This document shows positions 52,701-61,091 of a stretch of DNA of 64,000 bases, piece after piece; the first letter of the stretch is position 1; every line of letters starts with the position of its first letter. A program made the translations under genes and the position numbers. This DNA comes from an uncultured Prevotellaceae bacterium (GTDB lineage: Bacteria; Bacteroidota; Bacteroidia; Bacteroidales; Bacteroidaceae): positions 27,395 to 91,394 of the forward strand of contig CAMWKZ010000004.1 in the NCBI GenBank assembly GCA_947174945.1. Reading direction: 5' to 3'. A model generated the notes under the pieces. That model did not search any database and had not been told where the DNA came from. It was given only the letters and a program-made list of their open reading frames with translations.

Positions 52701-55700
52701 ATGCGCAAGCTAATCACATTTTTCATTCTTCTGTGGGCCGTAGTTCTCCATGCCCAACAGATTACACCCGATGAAGCCGCGGCTATAGCATCGGAATTTC
52801 TCAGTTCGTCATCGCCACAACTCACAACGGCAAAGCGCGTTGGCGTGAGGCGTGCCAAAGCAAAATCAGACGATGTCGATAATTTACCACGTCCCTATTA
52901 TGTATTCAACAGTGATGATAACCAAGGCTTCGTAATAGTAGCAGGCAGTCATGGTCTTGGTCCTATATTAGGTTATTCTGACAATGGTATTTTTGATTTT
53001 TGCAACGTGCCTGTACAACTTCAAACAATGTTGAATTCTGTGGAAGCAGAGACGACCTTAAACTATATGAAAGAGCGTCGTACCATCAGTAAACGAACCA
53101 ATAGGTCGTTAGAAGGCCGAATACTTGAAACTGCACTTTGGGGGCAAAGTGAACCTTACAATTGTATGCTTCCCAAGATGGGAGAGGATCGTCCCGTAAC
53201 AGGATGTACGGCTACAGCAATGTCGATCATAATGAAATATCATGGATATCCAGAGAAGGGCAATAGATTTTTACTTTGTCATGATTGGGAAACACAAAAG
53301 GACTATAACCTGAATCTTGCCGAAACAACATTTGATTGGAGCAATATGCTTCAATCCTATTCTGACGAAAACTATTCTCAGCAAAATGCAGAATCAGTGG
53401 GTATATTAATGAAATGTGCTGGTTTTACTATTGGGAGTTATTACAATATAAATGAAACCGGTGCCTCGGTATTAAATGTTTCATCTGCATTACAACGATA
53501 TTTCAGATACAGTTCGGATATTCATGAGGAGGCTCGTGCTGGTTTTGGAGACGAAATGTGGCTTTCTACAATAAGAGAAGAAATTGATCAGAACCGTCCA
53601 GTGTTGTATTATGGTAGCGGCAACGGTGCTCATGCCTTTGTAATAGATGGCTATGATGCTGAAGGTGCTGTCCACATCAATTGGGGGTGGGACGGAGTTG
53701 CCAACGGCTATTTTTTCCTTGACGCTCTCACTCCTGGAAATTATGACTTTTCACATGATCAAGGTGCAATCATAAATATCCATCCTGGAGAGGATGCAGA
53801 TTTATTGTGGTCGGATTGCTTCCTTGCTGATTCCAGAATTTTTCCTCAGTTATACAGTCAGGAGGATTTTTTTACCTCTGTTGAAAATATCATTCCGCAT
53901 GAATTGTTTGATGTTTCAACACCAACTATTACCTTTCCTGCCGGCTTCAAAGGACAAATTGGCTTAGCATTGGTAGATTCCAACAATAAGATCAAGGAAA
54001 TAGTGCATAGTGGAAGAAATATTGAAAATTTTTTTCAAGATATAGTTGCTGTTAAAGGATCATTTATTGGGTGTGCCATAAAAAGCAGCAGTATTGAATT
54101 TGGAGATAGATTACAACTTGTAACGTTAGATGACGGAGACAAAGATTGGAGAATGATAAAACAACGCAACAATCTTAAACCAAATTGTGATTGTGATAAG
54201 TTATATGCAGAATTTACAAATATTACATGGACTATTGCCCCTCAATTGGAACTTATAATAGGAAATGAAGATGGAAATTGTATTTATCAATACGGCAAGA
54301 ATAACTCTAATGTGCCTATTAAGGATAAATTTATTAAAGGACTGTATTTTAGCATAAGAGGAGAAGGCGCAGATGAGAGTCATGGAAACTCGACTGCAAT
54401 TCGAATAAATAGTGAACTTGTAAATCTTTGTAATGATACATATCCAGCACTTGTTTGGTTACAAACCTCCGATGATTACCTAAATATTGACATACTCGCT
54501 CATTTTAAGGAAAATGACAAAATGAGCATGATTAACTGCAGCACTCCAGGTACTCTACATGATTCATTTAAAGGGGATAATATTTCTGATAATGTAGATA
54601 TAACCATAACTGGTAAAATTAATTATGAAGATTTGAAATTCATAAGAAACAACTTGATGTTTGTAACAAAATTGGATCTTTCTGGATGTGTATTAGACAC
54701 CGAGTCAGGAGATGAAACTGTTATTCCGGAAGGATGTTTTTATGCTCTTTCCAAACTTAAAAATGTATCCCTTCCTTCGAATACTGACGCAATAGACCCA
54801 GGGGCTTTTGCCGACACAGAACTAGAATATATCACCTTACCTGCATCTGTGAAAAAGATAGGTTTATCAGCATTTCAAAATTGTTATGGTTTAGCTCCCA
54901 AAGCCGTGATGGTTAAATCCTCAAACCCTCCAATTTTTACGGGAGATATAGAATACATTTTTACGAAACCAGATGAATCCATTTTATATGTTCTTCCTGG
55001 TTGTGCTGAAAATTACAAAAAAGATTTAAACTGGAATCATTTCAAAGAAATAGTAGAGGCAGAGGACCCTTTGATGGAGGAGGTTATTGTAACAGTAAAC
55101 GGGATAAATTACTCTCTGTCATATAATCATGCTGATATTTCCGGATGGGATGAGGAGGCCAAAACACAAGAGGTTGTTTTTGAAGAGTCCGTAAAATTTA
55201 AAGGACAGAAATATCCTGTTACTGGCATTCTTAGAAGAGCATTTCTATATAACGAAAATTTAAAGAAAGTTGAAATACCGGAATGTGTGGTTAATTGGAA
55301 AGATGGTGCTTTCAGTTGTTGTTATAATTTGGAATATGTAAATATAAAATCATTAATAACAGGATTCCCGTCCAATTGTTTTGAACACAATTTTAGTTTA
55401 AAACAGATTATATTACCCCATACGTTGAAAATACTAAATGGAGGGGATATTGAAGGTGTAGATTGTCTTGATGAATTTGAAATTCCGGCTCAAGTTGATT
55501 CTATTTCCAAAACTTTTGGAATTAGTTCCAAGAAGATTGTTTTATCGCCAGAGAATTCTGCATTCAAACTTCATGAAGGTTGTTTATACACCGCCAATAT
55601 GCAGAGGTTGATTATGACTCCACAATACAGTGAAGATGAATTATCAATTAATATCCCGGAAGGTGTGAAATATTTAAACTGGCATTTATTCCAGAATTTA

Positions 55701-57080
55701 CCAAAAGGAACAAAAATCAATCTGCCAAGTTCACTTGTCGAATTATCTTTTTATGGTTTTGCTCGTACGAGTTATCAATTGGAAGAATTTATTATACCCG
55801 ACAATGTAACTGGCGTAAGTGACCTTAGTATACCTTTGGTAAAATATTTGACAATAGGTAATAAAATCGGAGCACCGCATGAAGATCCACATATTATTCA
55901 TGCTTCTATGAATCGAGCGTTTATGACTTGGCAAGGTTGTGAATCACACGTGTATTTGAAAAACTATTCTGTAATTCCATTATCCGACATGTTGGGTGAA
56001 AACCTTAATGATACAAAAATCAAATTCTATTCTCCTTATATTTACAACAATTTTCTTTACGATATTTCCAAAAATCAAGAAAACATCCGTTTTTATTTGC
56101 CTGGTTGCGTTCGAGATGTACAACTTGATGAGCTTAAACCCCTATGTTTCGATATGTGGCAATTTCGAATTGACCGCAATACGGGTATTGTTGCTATTAA
56201 ACCAGAAATTGAAGGATTGACAATTGATAGTGTGATGATTAATGAGCAAAAAGTAGTGCCAGTTCATGGTTTCTATTATCAATACACATTTAGAGAAAAT
56301 CCAGATATAGTAGTCAATTATACATTGCATAATCGTCAAGCAATGTCAACCCATTATACACAGGAATTCATAGCTTCATTGTCAAATACAAATTTAGTTT
56401 TACCGATACTGGCCGAGTCAATAACTCTTAGCCATGAGAATTGGAACGGTGAGGAAGGTGAGAGTTTCACCCTTGTAGCCACGGTACTTCCTGAAACTAC
56501 TACAGACAAGAGTATCACATGGAGTTCATCAAATGAAGCAGTGGCAACGGTTGATGCAAATGGCAAGGTTACGACCGTGGGTATCGGTGAAGCAACGATT
56601 ACAGCAACTGCTGCCGATGGGTCTGGCGTTAGCACAACCTGTCAGGTGACCGTTAATCCAATTATGGTTAAGAGTCTGACTATCAATCCAGAGACATGGA
56701 ACGGGACAGAGGACGAGAGTTTCCAAATCACAGCCGTAGTAGAACCCGAGGATGCTACCGACAAAACTATAGCATGGGGTTCATCTGACAAAACAGTGGC
56801 AACAGTTGATGCTACTGGCTATGTGAATGTACTGAAAGGGGGGAATTGCATTATAACCGCCAGTACACAGGATGGCTCAAGCCTGTCAGCAGAATGTATC
56901 ATTACCTGTGTATCAGGCATTGACGATATATTCACAGATGCCGATGCAAGATTTGATGTCTACAATCTTCAAGGCATTCTGGTCAAGAAAGATTGCAGTC
57001 GTGATGACCTCAAACAACTGTCAACTGGAGCATATATCCTGCGACAAGGGGATGTCAGCAGAAAGATAATCATCCAATAA
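52701..57080 (+). CDS. Multidomain C10 family cysteine peptidase with BspA-like repeats, Ig-like domains and T9SS C-terminus
   Basis: 1459 residues. Signal peptide (MRKLITFFILLWAVVLHAQ), a Spi-type propeptide (about 20-125, ITPDEAAAIASEFL and YYVFNSDDNQGFVIVAGSHG), then the C10 domain with catalytic Cys about 168 (PVTGCTATAMSIIMKYHGY), His about 310 (GAHAFVIDGYD) and INWGWDG. A beta-rich region is followed by BspA-type leucine-rich repeats (about 640-1120, LPASVKKIGLSAFQNCYGL). Two BIG2 Ig-like domains (about 1237-1320 and 1322-1410) precede the T9SS type A tail (FDVYNLQGILV, LSTGAYILRQG, KIII). It is probably exported by T9SS and anchored on the cell surface. The middle is distinctly AT-rich compared with neighbours, suggesting a different history. 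Confidence 0.9.
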   Translation: MRKLITFFILLWAVVLHAQQITPDEAAAIASEFLSSSSPQLTTAKRVGVRRAKAKSDDVDNLPRPYYVFNSDDNQGFVIVAGSHGLGPILGYSDNGIFDFCNVPVQLQTMLNSVEAETTLNYMKERRTISKRTNRSLEGRILETALWGQSEPYNCMLPKMGEDRPVTGCTATAMSIIMKYHGYPEKGNRFLLCHDWETQKDYNLNLAETTFDWSNMLQSYSDENYSQQNAESVGILMKCAGFTIGSYYNINETGASVLNVSSALQRYFRYSSDIHEEARAGFGDEMWLSTIREEIDQNRPVLYYGSGNGAHAFVIDGYDAEGAVHINWGWDGVANGYFFLDALTPGNYDFSHDQGAIINIHPGEDADLLWSDCFLADSRIFPQLYSQEDFFTSVENIIPHELFDVSTPTITFPAGFKGQIGLALVDSNNKIKEIVHSGRNIENFFQDIVAVKGSFIGCAIKSSSIEFGDRLQLVTLDDGDKDWRMIKQRNNLKPNCDCDKLYAEFTNITWTIAPQLELIIGNEDGNCIYQYGKNNSNVPIKDKFIKGLYFSIRGEGADESHGNSTAIRINSELVNLCNDTYPALVWLQTSDDYLNIDILAHFKENDKMSMINCSTPGTLHDSFKGDNISDNVDITITGKINYEDLKFIRNNLMFVTKLDLSGCVLDTESGDETVIPEGCFYALSKLKNVSLPSNTDAIDPGAFADTELEYITLPASVKKIGLSAFQNCYGLAPKAVMVKSSNPPIFTGDIEYIFTKPDESILYVLPGCAENYKKDLNWNHFKEIVEAEDPLMEEVIVTVNGINYSLSYNHADISGWDEEAKTQEVVFEESVKFKGQKYPVTGILRRAFLYNENLKKVEIPECVVNWKDGAFSCCYNLEYVNIKSLITGFPSNCFEHNFSLKQIILPHTLKILNGGDIEGVDCLDEFEIPAQVDSISKTFGISSKKIVLSPENSAFKLHEGCLYTANMQRLIMTPQYSEDELSINIPEGVKYLNWHLFQNLPKGTKINLPSSLVELSFYGFARTSYQLEEFIIPDNVTGVSDLSIPLVKYLTIGNKIGAPHEDPHIIHASMNRAFMTWQGCESHVYLKNYSVIPLSDMLGENLNDTKIKFYSPYIYNNFLYDISKNQENIRFYLPGCVRDVQLDELKPLCFDMWQFRIDRNTGIVAIKPEIEGLTIDSVMINEQKVVPVHGFYYQYTFRENPDIVVNYTLHNRQAMSTHYTQEFIASLSNTNLVLPILAESITLSHENWNGEEGESFTLVATVLPETTTDKSITWSSSNEAVATVDANGKVTTVGIGEATITATAADGSGVSTTCQVTVNPIMVKSLTINPETWNGTEDESFQITAVVEPEDATDKTIAWGSSDKTVATVDATGYVNVLKGGNCIITASTQDGSSLSAECIITCVSGIDDIFTDADARFDVYNLQGILVKKDCSRDDLKQLSTGAYILRQGDVSRKIIIQ

Positions 57081-57098
57081 GAGAGCATATAAAAAAGC

Positions 57099-57133
57099 GT
57101 GAGCATACACCTGTGATATGGGTATATGCTCAC
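57099..57133. terminator. Bidirectional terminator between the C10 peptidase and DUF4890 genes
   Basis: GTGAGCATA (57099-57107) pairs with TATGCTCAC (57125-57133). AT-rich runs on both sides suit termination in both directions. Confidence 0.7.
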
Positions 57134-57151
57134 TCTTTGGGAAAGTTGGCT

Positions 57152-57616
57152 TTAATTCTGTGGGATGTCGGCTGAACGGGGACCGCGAGGGCCGCCACGG
57201 CGACCGCGGCGCTGATGCTGGTCTTGGTATTTCTTGTACTGGTCGGCGGTGAGGATGGCTTTTAGCTTCTCATTATACTCCTTGCGCTTCTCCATGTGTT
57301 GCTGCATCTGGGCTTTCTGTTCGTCAGTCAGTTGGGGACGCTGAGGGCGCTGTTGTTGCTGGGTGGCACCAGTCTGGCCGTCAGGACGGGGACCACGAGG
57401 GGCACGCATTCCCGGGGTGCGCAGCACATCCTTGTATTCTGTGTTCAGAGCCAGTACTTTAGTTTTCTGGTCGGCTGTCAGGTCGAGGCTTTTGGCCATG
57501 CGCTCCGTCATCTCCTCAGCTGTGGGTTCTGCCCTACGTTCTCTCTTGCCATTGTCTTGTGCCATCATTGCCGTCATCGACAGCAGGGCTACCATTGTTA
57601 ATACGATTTTCTTCAT
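57152..57616 (-). CDS. DUF4890-like periplasmic protein
   Basis: 154 residues. Signal peptide (MKKIVLTMVALLSMTAMMAQ). Two helical copies of a CpxP/Spy-like motif: EEMTERMAKSLDLTADQKTK and EEKLKAILTADQYKKYQ-like end (YNEKLKAILTADQYKKYQDQ), separated by a Pro/Gln/Arg-rich stretch and ended by an Arg/Gly-rich tail. DUF4890 proteins are common in Bacteroidetes. A periplasmic chaperone or stress role is suggested by the Spy-like motif but not proven. Confidence 0.82.
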   Translation of the reverse strand: MKKIVLTMVALLSMTAMMAQDNGKRERRAEPTAEEMTERMAKSLDLTADQKTKVLALNTEYKDVLRTPGMRAPRGPRPDGQTGATQQQQRPQRPQLTDEQKAQMQQHMEKRKEYNEKLKAILTADQYKKYQDQHQRRGRRGGPRGPRSADIPQN

Positions 57617-57707
57617 GTTGTTTGTTCTTTTTAAAGTGTTACTACTAATATTGTCTGTCTTGTGTCAGTGGACACTATTATGACGGCACAAAGGGTGGAA
57701 AAGTTAA

Positions 57708-57737
57708 ACCGTTTGCAGGAAAAAATCTGCAAACGGT
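57708..57737 (-). terminator. Intrinsic terminator of the AAA-CYTH gene
   Basis: ACCGTTTGCAG (57708-57718) pairs perfectly with CTGCAAACGGT (57727-57737) over an 8-nt loop. On the minus strand the stem is followed by TTAACTTTT. Confidence 0.75.
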
Positions 57738-57771
57738 CAATATTATCCAACGAATTGGCTTGTTTTAAGAC

Positions 57772-58869
57772 TTATTTACGCAGGGCGATGTTGTAGTTGT
57801 AATACTGAGGATTACCCGTCACGTCCTTGACAATGCGGAGGAACGGCGGGAAATTGACACTCTCCTGCTGGGCCACACCCTTGGTCTCCAGAATGGTGAG
57901 ATTGCCAACAGGCTCATGAAAGGTGTCAATCTCGAAATATTGGCCACGCCAGATGAACGAACGGCGCGTCTTGCGAATAGTCATGCGATAAGGGTCGGCT
58001 TGTTGCAGCAATGATTCGTACAAAGCGTTGCTGACCTGCCGCTCGGTTTCGAGCACCTCAGTAGCCGAGATGCGCTTCTTGGTCTTATGCACGTTGACGA
58101 CCTCGCCTCCCCAGTCGCGACGGCGCAGACGCACCTCACAGTCGGGGTCGGCCACCAGATAAGTCTGCGTTATCTCGCTCTCGATGCACTCAGGCAACTG
58201 GCCCGTCACCTCCACGATGTAAGTACGCTCCTGCTCAATAGGCTGCGGAATGCCCAGCACATTGGATATTTCCTTCAGTACGCAACGTATCTTGGTATCG
58301 AAGTCATCATGGTTGTTGATGACGCGCAGATGCGGATGCCCCGTCCAAGCCCGATTCACCTTCTTGTCCAAGTCACGCGCCAGTTGCAGCCCCTCCTCAT
58401 TGGCCTGCTCATAACGGTTGGCATTGGTGGCCACGGTATAATACTGCTCGGCACCGTCGGCTGCCGACACCAGATGCAGCACGGCATCGTAACGTTCGCG
58501 CAACTGGTTGCTACAGGTATCGCACTTGCCCGTTATGTCGCGCCACATCTCGGGGGCGATGTAGGCCGATATGTCCATCGTGCCTCTGTCGCAAACGATG
58601 AAGGTAGGCTTGGTGCAGGTCTCTGCCAGTCGCATGAAAGAGTCTTCCAACGCCAGCTGCGTTTGCAAGATAGCCAGCTCGCCCTCGTAATAGAGATTGG
58701 GATTGTGGGTCAGATAGCTCCAGCCACCCTGACTATACATCGTGGGAACCTCCGGGACGGTGAACACCTTGAACCCCAGATTAGAAAAGTGCTCGATAAT
58801 GCGCACCAAGGCCGTAGTCTTGCCAGCGCAAGGGCCGCCCGTCAGTACGATTCGCTTGATATTTTCCAT
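57772..58869 (-). CDS. P-loop ATPase fused to a CYTH-like domain
   Basis: 365 residues from ATG 58869 (MENIKRIVLTGGPCAGKTTA); an ATG eight codons upstream lies in the promoter region. The N-terminal half is a NadR-like/AAA_28 P-loop domain with Walker A GGPCAGKT (11-18) and FIVCDRGTMDISAY. The C-terminal half is CYTH-like: SEITQTYLVADPDCEVRLRR at its start and IRKTRRSFIWRGQYFEID, with the paired acidic and basic residues that hold a triphosphate. The combination is known in proteins related to TTD14. A role in nucleotide or polyphosphate handling is possible; the substrate is unknown. Confidence 0.78.
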   Translation of the reverse strand: MENIKRIVLTGGPCAGKTTALVRIIEHFSNLGFKVFTVPEVPTMYSQGGWSYLTHNPNLYYEGELAILQTQLALEDSFMRLAETCTKPTFIVCDRGTMDISAYIAPEMWRDITGKCDTCSNQLRERYDAVLHLVSAADGAEQYYTVATNANRYEQANEEGLQLARDLDKKVNRAWTGHPHLRVINNHDDFDTKIRCVLKEISNVLGIPQPIEQERTYIVEVTGQLPECIESEITQTYLVADPDCEVRLRRRDWGGEVVNVHKTKKRISATEVLETERQVSNALYESLLQQADPYRMTIRKTRRSFIWRGQYFEIDTFHEPVGNLTILETKGVAQQESVNFPPFLRIVKDVTGNPQYYNYNIALRK

Positions 58870-58889
58870 TCGGTTTCGGTTTTGTGCTT

Positions 58890-58898
58890 GCAAAAGTA
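58890..58898 (-). promoter_or_regulatory. -7 motif of the AAA-CYTH gene
   Basis: Minus strand TACTTTTGC, 20 bp before the ATG, facing away from a second motif for the peptidase at 58922. Confidence 0.5.
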
Positions 58899-58921
58899 AG
58901 CATTATTTATGAATTATTTAG

Positions 58922-58930
58922 TACCTTTGC
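58922..58930 (+). promoter_or_regulatory. -7 motif of the prolyl oligopeptidase gene
   Basis: Plus strand TACCTTTGC, leaving a short leader of about 16 nt before ATG 58953. Confidence 0.55.
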
Positions 58931-58952
58931 AACCAAATATTACATAACACGT

Positions 58953-61058
58953 ATGAAAAAGACATTTCTGATGACAATGGCAACGATTGCCACCACGATG
59001 GCAACGGCTCAGGGGCTGCACTACCCCAAGGCCGAGAAAGACGGCACAGTAGATATATACTATGGTACGCGAGTGGCCGACCCCTACCGATGGCTGGAGA
59101 ACGACACCTCACGCCAGACAATGGCATGGGTGGAGGCGGAAAACCGCGTGACCAACGAATATCTAAGCAAGATTCCACTGCGCAAACGACTGCTAAAGCG
59201 CATGACTGAGTTGAGCAGCTATGAGAAGATGAGTGCCCCCGTGAAGCACAACGGCAAGTGGTACTTCTCGAAGAACAGCGGACTGCAAAACCAGAGCGTC
59301 GTCTACGTGATGGACGAACTGGGTGGCGAGCCGAGGGTGTTCTTAGACCCAAACACGCTAAGCCAGGACGGCACGGTGGCGCTGAAGGGCATCTACCATT
59401 CGCACAACGGCAAGTATGCAGCCTACACTATCTCCAGAAGCGGCAGCGACTGGCAGGAGTTCTACGTGATAGACCTCAAGACGGGCCAGCTGACCAGCGA
59501 CCACATTGAGTGGGCGAAGTTCTCGGGGGCTGCATGGCTGGGCGACGGTTTCTTCTACTCAGCCTACGACGCTCCCGTGAAGGGCAAGGAGTTTTCCAAC
59601 ATGAACGCCAATCACAAGATATACTATCACAAGATAGGCACACCGCAGTCGGACGACGTACTGTTCTACGAGAACCCTGCCTACCCCAAGCGGTTCTATG
59701 ACGTGACGGTGAACGAGGAGGAAACGATGATGTTCCTCACAGAGAGCGGAGCCGGAGCCGGCAACAACCTGTTTGTGCGCGACCTGCGGAAGAAGGATGC
59801 GCAGTTCATCCAGCTGACCAGCAACATGGACTTGCAGTACTCACCCATAGAGACGGAGGGCGACAAGTTCTATATCTACACCAACGACGGCGCGCCGAAG
59901 GGCCGGCTGATGGTGGCCGACATCCGTCAGCCGGGCAGCACCAACTGGCAGGAGGTGATAGGTCAGCAGCAGTATGCCATAGAGAGCATCGACTGCATCG
60001 ACCACCAGTTCATCGTAACGTATAATCAGGATGCGTCGTCGCACGCCTACGTCTACACGATGGACGGCCAGCTGCGCCACGAGGTACGACTGCCGTCATT
60101 AGGCAGCGTGTACTTCTCGGGTGACAAGAAGGACAAGGAGTGTTTCTACACCTTCACCTCGTTCACCCAGCCAAGCACCATCTACCTCTACGACATCAAC
60201 AGCAACGAGAGCCCACTCTACCGTGCACCGAAGGTGGCGTTCAAGATGAACGACTTTACGACCGAACAGGTGTTCTTCCAGAGCAAGGACGGCACACGCA
60301 TCCCCATGTTCCTGACTTACAAGAAAGGACTGAAGCGCAACGGCAAGAACCCCGTCTACCTGTATGGCTACGGCGGTTTCAACATCGCGTTAGGCCCCAG
60401 CTTCTCGGCCACGCGCATACCATTCCTCGAGAGCGGTGGCATCTATGCCCAAGTCAACCTGCGCGGTGGCAGCGAGTATGGCGAGGAGTGGCACTTGGCT
60501 GGTACGAAGATGCAGAAGCAAAATGTGTTTGACGACTTCATCGGGGCTGCCGAGTGGCTCATCAGCGAGCAATACACGTCGAAGGAGCAGCTGGCCATCG
60601 TGGGCGGCTCGAATGGCGGCCTGCTGGTGGGAGCCTGCATGACCCAGCGCCCCGACCTCTACCGCGTGGCCATACCACAGGTGGGCGTGATGGATATGCT
60701 GCGCTACCATAAGTTCACCATCGGCTGGAACTGGGCCAGCGACTACGGCACCAGCGAGGACTCGAAGGAAATGTTTGAATATCTGCACGGCTACTCACCC
60801 CTGCACAACCTGAAACCGGGCACGCAATACCCTGCCACCCTGGTCACAACAGCCGACCACGACGACCGCGTGGTGCCTGCCCACTCGTTTAAGTTTGCCG
60901 CTACGCTGCAAGCGTGCCACAAGGGCGACAACCCCGTGCTCATCCGCATCGACACCAAGGCAGGCCACGGAAGCGGCAAGCCACTGGCCAAGGTGTTGGA
61001 GGAGCAGGCCGACATCTACGGCTTCATCATGTACAACATGGGCATGAAGTTCAAATAA
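58953..61058 (+). CDS. Prolyl oligopeptidase, family S9A
   Basis: 701 residues from ATG 58953 (MKKTFLMTMATIATTMATAQ signal peptide); a longer frame reading would start inside the divergent promoter. The N-terminal beta-propeller (about 90-410) begins after the family start YPKAEKDGTVDIYYGTRVAD. The catalytic alpha/beta hydrolase domain has Ser about 552 in VGGSNGGLLVGA, the Asp in TADHDDRVVPAHS and the His in KAGHGSGKP. It cuts short peptides after proline, in the periplasm. Full length for the family, monocistronic. Confidence 0.93.
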   Translation: MKKTFLMTMATIATTMATAQGLHYPKAEKDGTVDIYYGTRVADPYRWLENDTSRQTMAWVEAENRVTNEYLSKIPLRKRLLKRMTELSSYEKMSAPVKHNGKWYFSKNSGLQNQSVVYVMDELGGEPRVFLDPNTLSQDGTVALKGIYHSHNGKYAAYTISRSGSDWQEFYVIDLKTGQLTSDHIEWAKFSGAAWLGDGFFYSAYDAPVKGKEFSNMNANHKIYYHKIGTPQSDDVLFYENPAYPKRFYDVTVNEEETMMFLTESGAGAGNNLFVRDLRKKDAQFIQLTSNMDLQYSPIETEGDKFYIYTNDGAPKGRLMVADIRQPGSTNWQEVIGQQQYAIESIDCIDHQFIVTYNQDASSHAYVYTMDGQLRHEVRLPSLGSVYFSGDKKDKECFYTFTSFTQPSTIYLYDINSNESPLYRAPKVAFKMNDFTTEQVFFQSKDGTRIPMFLTYKKGLKRNGKNPVYLYGYGGFNIALGPSFSATRIPFLESGGIYAQVNLRGGSEYGEEWHLAGTKMQKQNVFDDFIGAAEWLISEQYTSKEQLAIVGGSNGGLLVGACMTQRPDLYRVAIPQVGVMDMLRYHKFTIGWNWASDYGTSEDSKEMFEYLHGYSPLHNLKPGTQYPATLVTTADHDDRVVPAHSFKFAATLQACHKGDNPVLIRIDTKAGHGSGKPLAKVLEEQADIYGFIMYNMGMKFK

Positions 61059-61061
61059 GCG

Positions 61062-61091
61062 GGCTTGGCACCAGTCTGGTGCCAAGCCTTT
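61062..61091 (+). terminator. Intrinsic terminator of the prolyl oligopeptidase gene
   Basis: GGCTTGGCACCA (61062-61073) pairs perfectly with TGGTGCCAAGCC (61077-61088) over a 3-nt loop, followed by TTTATC. Confidence 0.78.
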
